64,000 nt of DNA from Flavobacteriales bacterium (GTDB lineage: Bacteria; Bacteroidota; Bacteroidia; Flavobacteriales_D; Crocinitomicaceae), in assembly GCA_947447525.1 (NCBI GenBank), contig CANFJL010000011.1, positions 45,125-109,124 of the forward strand, written 5' to 3'. The translations under genes were made by a program, and so were the position numbers. This document shows positions 7,491 through 14,616 of this stretch, one piece after another. How positions within the stretch are numbered: the stretch's first letter is position 1; every line of letters starts with the position of its first letter. The notes beneath the pieces were generated by a model. It had not been told where the DNA came from. It ran no database searches and was given only the letters and a program-made list of their open reading frames with translations.

Positions 7491-8968
7491 TGTCAAAGAT
7501 TATTTTATTATTTCTTTTAATGCAAATTGAGAATAGTTATTCTCAATTTGCATTCTTCAAGGATTATAAATCTGATGAAAACATATTCATTTCAGGTACT
7601 ATAGAAATTGATAAATGTTTTATTTCCTGCGGTGTAATTCAGTCTGGTAGTGGTGCGGCAAAGGGTATATTAACTATTGTTGCAGCTGATGGTGAATTGA
7701 TTAATAGGAGATACATTAATAATCACTATTCAGTTTATTTTTCCTCAATTATAGAGATAAACGATGGTGTTATTGTTTGTGGAGCGATAGCTGATTTTGG
7801 ACTTGCAAACATGAAAGAATGTATTTGGAAATTTGACAAAGCAGGTAATGTTATATGGGAAATTCCGTTTGGCAATAATGGAATTTTAACAAATGATAAT
7901 TCATCACCAACCATACTTAGTACAAATGATGGGTTTCTAGTGCTGTCATCTGAATATGGGGGAATTACCTCAACAGATGGATCAATGACTAAATTTGACA
8001 ATAACGGAAACATCCTTTGGTCTAAATTATTCACGAATGATATAATAGCATTATCAAACGATGTGTGTGTTTATGGCACTGCTTGTTCTGATGGTTACAC
8101 TTTCATTTTAAAAAGCTATATTAACGCATCAATTAACACTCAATATTTTATTATAAAAGTTGATTTTTTTGGCAATGAAATTTGGCGTAAAAACATTACA
8201 AATCTTTCCATGGGAAATTTGAATATAATAGGGAATAAAAACATTATTTACACTGTTAATTCTACCAAAGAAGACAATCTAATTGCAATATTTTGTTCTG
8301 AAGATAATGATTCTAAAAGTCACAGGATTTATTTTGCAAAATTTGATGCTAATGCCAATTTAATAGATGTAAATAAATTATTTGATGAAAGAGATATTGA
8401 TCCTTATAAATTAATTATCAATGAAAATGAAGAAATGTTTTTAATGGGTCTAGACAATTCTAATTTTGGCACAAACACATACTTAGACCTCTTTATTTCA
8501 AAAATAAATTCTAATGGTATTTTAGAATGGGAATCAAATTATGGATACAAAAACAGTAATGAATTATGGTCGGGCGGTATTCTTACTAATGATGGTGGTA
8601 TATTAGTTGGAGGAAGTAAATTTAAATCACATCCACCTTTTGGGTACGATCATTTTTTAGTCAAAACGGATTGTAAAGGATCTGTAACATGGGATTATTC
8701 AAGCTGCTTAACATTGTCTGAGCAAGAAATAACCTGTTTTCCTAATCCTACAGGGGATATTATTTATTTTCATTATCAAAATAACAATCTTGTAAAGTCA
8801 ATTAGAATTCAGTTATTCGATCTGATAGGCAATTTAATTTTTGATCATGAAATCAAGAACTCAAATATTATAAAATTAGACCTATCAGCCCTTGCAAGTT
8901 CAATTTATAATTATAAATTGTTAATTGATGACAATAAAATATTCGTTGGAAAGGTAATGAAGCAATAA
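7490..8968 (+). CDS. Secreted protein with T9SS type A sorting domain
   Basis: The 492-aa product has a signal peptide (MSKIILLFLLMQIENSYSQ). The body (about 25-410) has repeated blades of the pattern ..KFDxxGNILWSKLF.. and ..KVDFFGNEIWRKNI.., which suggests a beta-propeller of the kind seen in delta-60/PQQ-like repeat proteins. The last 75 residues (CFPNPTGDIIYFHYQ, IYNYKLLIDDNKIFVGKVMK) are a T9SS type A sorting domain, so it is exported and attached to the surface or released. It directly follows a decayed T9SS tail, so this locus probably arose by duplication or replacement of a cargo gene. Binding partner unknown. Confidence 0.85.
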   Translation: MSKIILLFLLMQIENSYSQFAFFKDYKSDENIFISGTIEIDKCFISCGVIQSGSGAAKGILTIVAADGELINRRYINNHYSVYFSSIIEINDGVIVCGAIADFGLANMKECIWKFDKAGNVIWEIPFGNNGILTNDNSSPTILSTNDGFLVLSSEYGGITSTDGSMTKFDNNGNILWSKLFTNDIIALSNDVCVYGTACSDGYTFILKSYINASINTQYFIIKVDFFGNEIWRKNITNLSMGNLNIIGNKNIIYTVNSTKEDNLIAIFCSEDNDSKSHRIYFAKFDANANLIDVNKLFDERDIDPYKLIINENEEMFLMGLDNSNFGTNTYLDLFISKINSNGILEWESNYGYKNSNELWSGGILTNDGGILVGGSKFKSHPPFGYDHFLVKTDCKGSVTWDYSSCLTLSEQEITCFPNPTGDIIYFHYQNNNLVKSIRIQLFDLIGNLIFDHEIKNSNIIKLDLSALASSIYNYKLLIDDNKIFVGKVMKQ

Positions 8969-9081
8969 TGAGCGGGACAAATCCCATTTATTGATGAATT
9001 AAAGAGTGATGAAAACAGCTTAGATGAATTCGTCCTATATTTACAAAAGAATATTGTCAGAATCGTAGGAGATGTTATCGT

Positions 9082-9579
9082 TCACAATACTGGAGCTACG
9101 AAGGTGTTAAAGATACACTTTTCGCGTCGGTATTTTTTGTGAATTAATGCTAAAGATAGCGCTGAGGTAGTAGTAATCACTGCGCCAACCGTGATTATGG
9201 CAAATCTTTCTAATGCGCAAATATCTATGAACATGCCGCCACAGGTTTTCGGCATACTTAATCCCTTAATCCAGATACCTCCACCTAGAGCCATTCCCGC
9301 TAATCCGATATAACTTTGAGCAATAATGGTATTGATCCTAGAAAGTTCTATCCAAGTATTATCCACCTTGATTTTATCAATGGTTATTTCGTTTATTACT
9401 CCTTTTATTCTTGTGTCATAATTCATTGAATTGCTTAATTCAAGTGTTACCTTATCACCTAAGACATAGACTTTTTTGACACTGTTATCAAATTTACTTT
9501 TCACAAAAAAAGTGCTCGAAGTCTGCGCATTAATGCATTGACTGAATAGGATTATAAAAAGGAGGGAAAGATATCTCAT
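9082..9579 (-). CDS. Small exported membrane protein, unknown
   Basis: The 165-aa product has an N-terminal signal (MRYLSLLFIILFSQCINAQ), a beta-rich middle (KVYVLGDKVTLELSNSMNYD; VINEITIDKIKVDNTWIEL) and two Gly/Ala-rich hydrophobic stretches near the C-terminus (IGLAGMALGGGIWI; FAIITVGAVITTTSALSLALI). The pattern resembles short Bacteroidota proteins with an SH3-like domain and a hydrophobic hairpin. I cannot assign a function. A TACATTTG -7 candidate lies 23 nt upstream, so it is probably monocistronic. Confidence 0.65.
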   Translation of the reverse strand: MRYLSLLFIILFSQCINAQTSSTFFVKSKFDNSVKKVYVLGDKVTLELSNSMNYDTRIKGVINEITIDKIKVDNTWIELSRINTIIAQSYIGLAGMALGGGIWIKGLSMPKTCGGMFIDICALERFAIITVGAVITTTSALSLALIHKKYRREKCIFNTFVAPVL

Positions 9580-9601
9580 TTGGATTTGAATTAGGTTTGA
9601 T

Positions 9602-9609
9602 CAAATGTA
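9602..9609 (-). promoter_or_regulatory. Candidate -7 promoter box for the 9082-9579 gene
   Basis: On the minus strand TACATTTG matches TAnnTTTG, 23 nt before the ATG. No -33 element is recognised. Confidence 0.4.
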
Positions 9610-9792
9610 ATTAAGTTGCTCGTACTCTTATAATCGAATTCCACAAGCTGTAGTTTCTTACTTGCGCAATTTGATAATTATACCTGTCGAATAATCCCGA
9701 CATTTACCATTGTTGAGGCATTAGATTTTCTATAAAAATTACAAGAGAAATCTCAGCGAAGCATAATATATAAATTGCTACATTTAAGGTCT

Positions 9793-10758
9793 ATGCAAAA
9801 AACAGTTGCTGTAACGGGTGCCAGTGGGCACATTGGAAATGTGGTTTGTAGAAAACTGATTGAATTAGGCTATTCGGTAAAAGCCTTTTATCATTCAGAT
9901 GCTACCAGTCTAAAAGACTTGCAACTTACATTGGTTAAAGGCGATATTCTGAATCCAACTGAGGTAAGAAACTTATTAACTGGATGTGATTATGTAATTA
10001 ATTGCGCTGCCATAATTAGTATCAATGGTGATCCAAATGGATTGGTATACAAGACCAATACTCAAGGTCCTGCAAACATTCTTTCCCTAGCCAAGGAACT
10101 TGGAGTAAAAAAAATAATTCATGTCAGCAGTGTACATGCCGTTAATGATTTGCCGCACAACACGCCATATGATGAGACGCGACCTTATAAAACGAAAAAA
10201 GATTTTGCCTACGATTACTCTAAAGCCCAAGGCGAACAAATCATGCTTGCTGGGGCTGAACCCGATGGCTTAGAAGTGGTGGTAGTTAGACCCAGTTGTG
10301 TTATAGGACCTCATGATTTTAAACCTTCTAAAATGGGGGTGGCACTTAAAGGATTCTACAAAAAGAAATTCTTATTCCTTCCCAACGGTGGCTATGACTT
10401 AGTGGATGTTCGAGATCTTTCAGCGTCCATTTGTGCGGCTATTGAACTTGGAATAAACAAAGAAATTTACTTGTTGTCCGGAAAGTATTACCGCTTCAAA
10501 GATTTGGCAAAAGAAATTGGAATGGTGCGTGAGCAAAAGAAAATCATCCTGATATTGCCCAATTGGATTTTAACTTTTAGCCTTCCTTTTGTTTGGCTAG
10601 CAGGTAAAATAAGCCTGACGGCGCCATCACTTACAAAGGAGTCAATTGTTGCCATTACGGAAGGACATCCTGAAATGAATAATGAGAAAGCAAAATCGAT
10701 ACTGCATCATAAAACACGGCCATTACAAGATTCCCTTAGGGATATTTTTAATAATTAA
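9793..10758 (+). CDS. NAD(P)-dependent epimerase/dehydratase-type reductase (extended SDR)
   Basis: The 321-aa protein has an N-terminal Rossmann fold with the nucleotide-binding motif VTGASGHIG, a central VINCAAIISINGD, and the catalytic pair in YDYSKAQGE (YxxxK). This fits the dihydroflavonol-4-reductase/3-beta-HSD-like branch of extended SDRs, which act on hydroxyl or keto groups of sugars, steroids or phenolics; the substrate is not evident. I chose the ATG at 9793 (MQKTVAVTGASG), because the track start at 9775 adds six non-conserved residues and the family begins close to the Gly-rich motif. A TACATTTA box lies 8 nt upstream of this ATG. A steroid-reductase-like gene follows after the repeat spacer. 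Confidence 0.85.
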   Translation: MQKTVAVTGASGHIGNVVCRKLIELGYSVKAFYHSDATSLKDLQLTLVKGDILNPTEVRNLLTGCDYVINCAAIISINGDPNGLVYKTNTQGPANILSLAKELGVKKIIHVSSVHAVNDLPHNTPYDETRPYKTKKDFAYDYSKAQGEQIMLAGAEPDGLEVVVVRPSCVIGPHDFKPSKMGVALKGFYKKKFLFLPNGGYDLVDVRDLSASICAAIELGINKEIYLLSGKYYRFKDLAKEIGMVREQKKIILILPNWILTFSLPFVWLAGKISLTAPSLTKESIVAITEGHPEMNNEKAKSILHHKTRPLQDSLRDIFNN

Positions 10759-10760
10759 GG

Positions 10761-11122
10761 TCCGATATTTATCGGAATTACTATACGTTTCCTCCGTTGT
10801 GTCTTTCGAGAGCTCATCGAGCGGAGTCGAGATGCGCTCAATCCACTTATAGAGCATCGAGCGACTTGTGCTGAGCCTGTCGAAGTAAGTCGAGATGCAC
10901 GGTACCCAGGTCTTAGTTCAATACAATCATTACCTTATGCAAGCTTTCATTTAAAAAATAACTTACTATTCGTTTTCTCCGTTGTGTCTTTCGAGAGCTC
11001 ATCGAGCGACTTGTGCTGAGCCAGTCGCAGTAAGTCGAGAGGTACGCTACCCAAGACTTAATTTTTTCGTTCTTTTGTATCAAGATAAAAAACAAAGAAA
11101 ATAAAGTTCGATATTTATCGGA
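10761..11122. repeat. Repeat-filled spacer bounded by CGATATTTATCGGA copies
   Basis: This gene-free stretch between 10758 and 11149 begins with the palindrome TCCGATATTTATCGGA (10761-10776) and ends with the near-copy TTCGATATTTATCGGA (11107-11122). Between them lie two diverged copies of a GC-richer unit (about 10785-10915 and 10968-11060), sharing CTCCGTTGTGTCTTTCGAGA, GCTCATCGAGCG, ACTTGTGCTGAGCC and GGTAC..CCCA. Copy one has an extra block of about 40 bp (GAGTCGAGATGCGCTCAATC). The units resemble the short intergenic repeats spread through many Bacteroidota genomes. No coding frame is credible here. Confidence 0.75.
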
Positions 11123-11148
11123 CAATAGCAATTCAAAATAAATAATTT

Positions 11149-11913
11149 ATGACCCTTTCTACGCTTAATATGATCACCTTTTCATGGATTGGATTAGCAA
11201 TCGCGGTTCATGTCACCATGTTTTTTATCAAAGCTCCCTTCGGCAGACATACTTCCACCAAATATGGAAGGTCTATTAATAACAAATGGGGCTGGTTTTT
11301 AATGGAATTACCTTCTCTTTTGATTATGGGTTATTTTTTATTCTTTGGTTCTAAATCGCTCTATTCTTATACTTGGATCTTATTCCTCATGTGGATTTTG
11401 CACTATTTTAACCGCACTGTGATTTATCCCTTGCGCATCAAGTCTACCGATAAAAAAATGCCGCTATTCATTGTGCTTAATGCAGTAATTTTTAATCTAT
11501 TTAATGCTGGATTGAACGGTTACTTTTTGGCTGAATTAGCTGATGGTGCCAATTATGCAGATGCTTGGCTAAGCAGTCCGCATTTTATCATTGGAAGTAG
11601 TTTGTTTTTTATTGGGATGGCCATCAACTGGACATCAGATACGCTATTGATAGGTTTAAGAAAAAAAGGAGAAACAGGATATCAAATTCCAAAAGGATTT
11701 TTATTTGATCTGATTTCATCTCCCAATTTATTTGGAGAAATTATAGAATGGACAGGATTTGCTATTCTTGCCTGGAACCTTCCAGCGCTTAGTTTTGCCA
11801 TTTGGACCTTCGCCAATTTAGTGCCAAGAGCATTGAATCACCACCAATGGTATAAAGATAAATTCCCAGATTACCCCAAGAATAGAAAGGCGGTGTTTCC
11901 TTATATATTTTAA
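11149..11913 (+). CDS. Steroid 5-alpha-reductase-like membrane protein (SRD5A / 3-oxo-5-alpha-steroid 4-dehydrogenase family)
   Basis: The 254-aa product has about six membrane helices and the C-terminal family signature: GYQIPKGFLFDLISSPNLFG, then EIIEWTGFAI and a terminal LNHHQWYKDKFPDYPKNRKA ending VFPYIF. Its length equals the usual SRD5A size. The family reduces the C=C double bond of an enone or polyprenyl/steroid-like lipid using NADPH at the membrane; the bacterial substrate is not known. It is the first gene of a five-gene plus-strand operon with YdeI-like, hydrolase-like, UbiA-like and small membrane genes, which together suggest lipid or isoprenoid modification. Confidence 0.88.
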   Translation: MTLSTLNMITFSWIGLAIAVHVTMFFIKAPFGRHTSTKYGRSINNKWGWFLMELPSLLIMGYFLFFGSKSLYSYTWILFLMWILHYFNRTVIYPLRIKSTDKKMPLFIVLNAVIFNLFNAGLNGYFLAELADGANYADAWLSSPHFIIGSSLFFIGMAINWTSDTLLIGLRKKGETGYQIPKGFLFDLISSPNLFGEIIEWTGFAILAWNLPALSFAIWTFANLVPRALNHHQWYKDKFPDYPKNRKAVFPYIF

Positions 11914-11929
11914 TTAAACCTTACATATT

Positions 11930-12517
11930 ATGAATCCTAAAGTACAGTTTTATTTTTCGAAGGAAATTAAGTGGAAGGGAGAAATGGAGCTCTTGCGCGT
12001 CATAACACTGAGTTGTGACTTAGAGGAAGTCTTAAAGTGGGGCGTTCCTTGCTATACTTTTGAGAACAATAATGTAGTCTTAATTCATGGTTTTAAAAAC
12101 TACTGTGCCCTATTGTTTGTCAAAGGTGTCCTGTTGAAAGATCCCAAAGGAATTTTGATTCAACAGACAGAACATGTGCAAGCGCATCGACAAATTCGTT
12201 TTACCCATGTTCAGGAGATCATCGATCAACAAGAGGATATCATAAGCTATATTATGGAAGCCATTGAACTCGAAAAAAATGGAGAAAAAATTCCATTCAA
12301 AAAACCTGAGGAATTTAAAATGGTGGAAGAGTTCAAGATTAGATTAGAAGAAAATATTGACTTAAAAGTTGCTTTTGAGTCCCTAACTCCGGGCAGACAA
12401 AGAGCCTATCTGCTTCACTTTGGCGGAGCAAAACAAAGTTCAACAAGAGCCGCTAGAGTTGATAAATGTATCCCGAATATCCTCAAAGGGATAGGTTTAA
12501 ACGATGCTTACCAATAA
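11930..12517 (+). CDS. YdeI/DUF1801-family protein
   Basis: The 195-aa cytoplasmic protein has an N-terminal DUF1801-like domain (LEEVLKWGVPCYTFENNNVV; CALLFVKGVLLKDP) and a C-terminal YdeI/OmpD-associated segment (LTPGRQRAYLLHFGGAKQSS, ARVDKCIPNILKGIGLND). The DUF1801 fold resembles phosphopeptide- or small-ligand-binding proteins; in other bacteria YdeI relatives have been linked to envelope stress and peptide resistance, but no biochemical role is established. It lies 16 bp after the SRD5A-like gene in the same operon. Confidence 0.85.
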   Translation: MNPKVQFYFSKEIKWKGEMELLRVITLSCDLEEVLKWGVPCYTFENNNVVLIHGFKNYCALLFVKGVLLKDPKGILIQQTEHVQAHRQIRFTHVQEIIDQQEDIISYIMEAIELEKNGEKIPFKKPEEFKMVEEFKIRLEENIDLKVAFESLTPGRQRAYLLHFGGAKQSSTRAARVDKCIPNILKGIGLNDAYQ

Positions 12518-12525
12518 GAACTAAT

Positions 12526-13317
12526 ATGAAAGTGCTACTTCCTATTGTATTGTTGTTTGTCTTGATATTTAATGATGCCTGGACGAAAGATATTATCATC
12601 CTGGACTCTAATGCATTGAAAATTGAAGAACGGGAAGCTATTCTTGTGTTAACGGGTTTTGGTTCTGTTTATCATGCTGCAAAAAATCAGAAATTGAATT
12701 TCAAGCAGCCTGGGTATGATTTGTTTATTCCCGACTACATTGATAAAAAATCTATTGCATTGTGCAGTGAGCATTTAGAGGAATTCATTGTGAAACAAGA
12801 GCTTGCAAAATATAAAAAAATCCATGTATTTGCTTATATCTTAGGCGCTTGGACATTAAATACTTATCTCGAGAACAACACGCTTCCCAATTTAGCGAGT
12901 ATCATCTACGACAGAAGTCCATTACAAGAAAGAGTACCCGGAATTTTAGTGAATTCAAATCCGTTTTTAAGTCGCTTGGTTTTCGGGAAATTAATTGCTG
13001 AGATTGCTCATACTCCTTACCAAGCGCATCAGCAAAAAAATGAAAATATTGGAATATTAATGGAATGCAAAGCCACAAAAATTTTATGGAAAAAGAAAAA
13101 GGAATATGATTTAATGCCTGCTCCTTTCTTTTCTGTTGAAAAACTAAATCAAAGTTATTCAGATTACTGTTATTTTTTCATCTCACACGATGAATTGTAT
13201 ACGCAATTGGAAAAAGTAAGTCCCAGTATCGTTACTTTTTTTAAAACTGGTAAATTTTCCGCTGACGCAAGCAAAGAAGCATGTTCCATCGATCCTTTTA
13301 TAAGTTACCATAAATGA
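12526..13317 (+). CDS. Exported alpha/beta-hydrolase-like protein, active-site motif degenerate
   Basis: The 263-aa product has a signal peptide (MKVLLPIVLLFVLIFNDAW). The body has an alpha/beta-hydrolase-like order: strand VLTGFGSVYHAA (oxyanion region), YDLFIPDYIDKKS, then IHVFAYILGAWTLNTYLE, where the nucleophile elbow GxSxG would be but reads AYILGA without Ser, and a late His in FFISHDELYTQ. It may be an inactive or unusual hydrolase. I use the ATG at 12526 rather than 12466, because the longer form overlaps the upstream gene by 52 nt and buries the signal peptide. It overlaps the UbiA-like gene by 4 nt. Confidence 0.6.
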   Translation: MKVLLPIVLLFVLIFNDAWTKDIIILDSNALKIEEREAILVLTGFGSVYHAAKNQKLNFKQPGYDLFIPDYIDKKSIALCSEHLEEFIVKQELAKYKKIHVFAYILGAWTLNTYLENNTLPNLASIIYDRSPLQERVPGILVNSNPFLSRLVFGKLIAEIAHTPYQAHQQKNENIGILMECKATKILWKKKKEYDLMPAPFFSVEKLNQSYSDYCYFFISHDELYTQLEKVSPSIVTFFKTGKFSADASKEACSIDPFISYHK

Positions 13318-14123
13318 ATCGAAAAAGGATAAAAATCAACTTACTGTTTATCTTGGCCACCTTGTCCTTATTAATAGCTGGTTATTGGATCCACCCAAGT
13401 GAATCGCTCACACACTTGCTATTCCTTTCCTATTGTTGTATCTGTGGAACATGGATGGTGTATGGCTTAGAATATAGCAAGAGGGAGAATAATTCAATTT
13501 CATCTTTATTCAAGGCACTTAAAAAACATAAAGGTCAACAAGTATTTGTGATTCATTTAATACTACTGACACCCCTCTTTCTATATGTAATTTCGTGGTA
13601 TGCTATTTTCTCCTTGTTTATAATTGCCATATTAGGATTAGTGTATTCCATTGAATTAAAATTTATAAATGTTGGTTTCCAATTAAAACAAGTATTTTTT
13701 CTAAAAAATATAATCATTGGTCTTGCTTGGGGATTATTAGTGCTTCTTGGTGGGAACCATTACGAAGACCCAGCACTTTTAGCCTGTTTTTGTTTAAGTA
13801 CACTTCAAATAATTGTTGGAAGTATTTTAAGAGATGTGGCAGATGTTAACTTTGATATAAAATCAAAAACAAATACAGTTCCTATAATTTTAGGCTTAAA
13901 ATTCACCTTCCCCTTATTACATTTGCTGAACCTAATGAGTACATTAGTGCTCTTGATTTTTTCGAATTCCTGGATGCTCTATTTAGTAGGTTTTGTGATT
14001 GGTTGGAAAGCATTAATCATTGAAAAAGTTAAGCGAAACAACCAAAGTATTTTATGGACCCAAACCTTAAATATCTTAACTTGTTTTTTAATATTAATTT
14101 TAGTTTTAATTTTCAAACAATAA
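13314..14123 (+). CDS. UbiA-like prenyltransferase family membrane protein (degenerate first Asp motif)
   Basis: The 269-aa product has eight to nine membrane helices. The second Asp-rich motif of UbiA enzymes is preserved as RDVADVNFDIKSKTNTVPII followed by LG. At the place of the first NDxxDxxxD motif the sequence reads YGLEYSKRENN, lacking the metal-binding Asp residues. UbiA enzymes attach polyprenyl chains to aromatic or other acceptors with Mg2+; loss of the first motif argues for altered or lost catalysis, or a different diphosphate handling. Its start overlaps the preceding gene (ATGA), so the two are coupled. Confidence 0.7.
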   Translation: MNRKRIKINLLFILATLSLLIAGYWIHPSESLTHLLFLSYCCICGTWMVYGLEYSKRENNSISSLFKALKKHKGQQVFVIHLILLTPLFLYVISWYAIFSLFIIAILGLVYSIELKFINVGFQLKQVFFLKNIIIGLAWGLLVLLGGNHYEDPALLACFCLSTLQIIVGSILRDVADVNFDIKSKTNTVPIILGLKFTFPLLHLLNLMSTLVLLIFSNSWMLYLVGFVIGWKALIIEKVKRNNQSILWTQTLNILTCFLILILVLIFKQ

Positions 14124-14124
14124 G

Positions 14125-14616
14125 ATGCTGACCCAAATCAATGCCACCTATTTTGCCTGTGCTATCCTAATCTCCTCCACCATTTTTGTTATTGCATGGT
14201 CACTGGATGCTATTACCCATTCTCGTCTTGTGAAAATTGACATAAGCGACAAAGAAATGCAAACCCATAGAATATTAATTCTAAGTTCTGGCTTGATGGA
14301 ATTATGTCTTGTATTAATGTATTGGTTTGACATAGAAATCTTACCGATTTTCATTGCTGCTGTTGTCACGCGAACGGCACATGAATTCATAGACGAATTG
14401 CGCTATCATACAGACCGTTGCACCTTTAGAGAAACTCTTTTGCATTTGATCATGTGGATTACAGTGATTTCAAAAACAAGTTTTTTGTTTATTTGGGGGT
14501 TTTTTACGCACTACCAAGGACTTGAAAAGTTACACCCAGCCTTCTATATTTGGGGAATCCTGATCATTGGAATCATGTCAATAACCAGTGTCAAGGAATG
14601 GAGACAGGGGAAATAG
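14125..14616 (+). CDS. Small integral membrane protein, unknown
   Basis: The 163-aa product has four predicted membrane helices (for example FACAILISSTIFVIAWSLDA and FYIWGILIIGIMSITSV) separated by charged loops, with a conserved-looking TRTAHEFIDELRYHTDR. It begins one base after the UbiA-like stop, so it belongs to that operon. Its 3' end overlaps the convergent MMPL transporter gene by 26 bp. I do not recognise the family. Confidence 0.65.
   Translation: MLTQINATYFACAILISSTIFVIAWSLDAITHSRLVKIDISDKEMQTHRILILSSGLMELCLVLMYWFDIEILPIFIAAVVTRTAHEFIDELRYHTDRCTFRETLLHLIMWITVISKTSFLFIWGFFTHYQGLEKLHPAFYIWGILIIGIMSITSVKEWRQGK

Noticed and set aside
10913-11131. 72-aa minus-strand ORF
   Set aside because: Covers the repeat spacer and its low-complexity flanks; composition follows the repeats, with no protein-like pattern.
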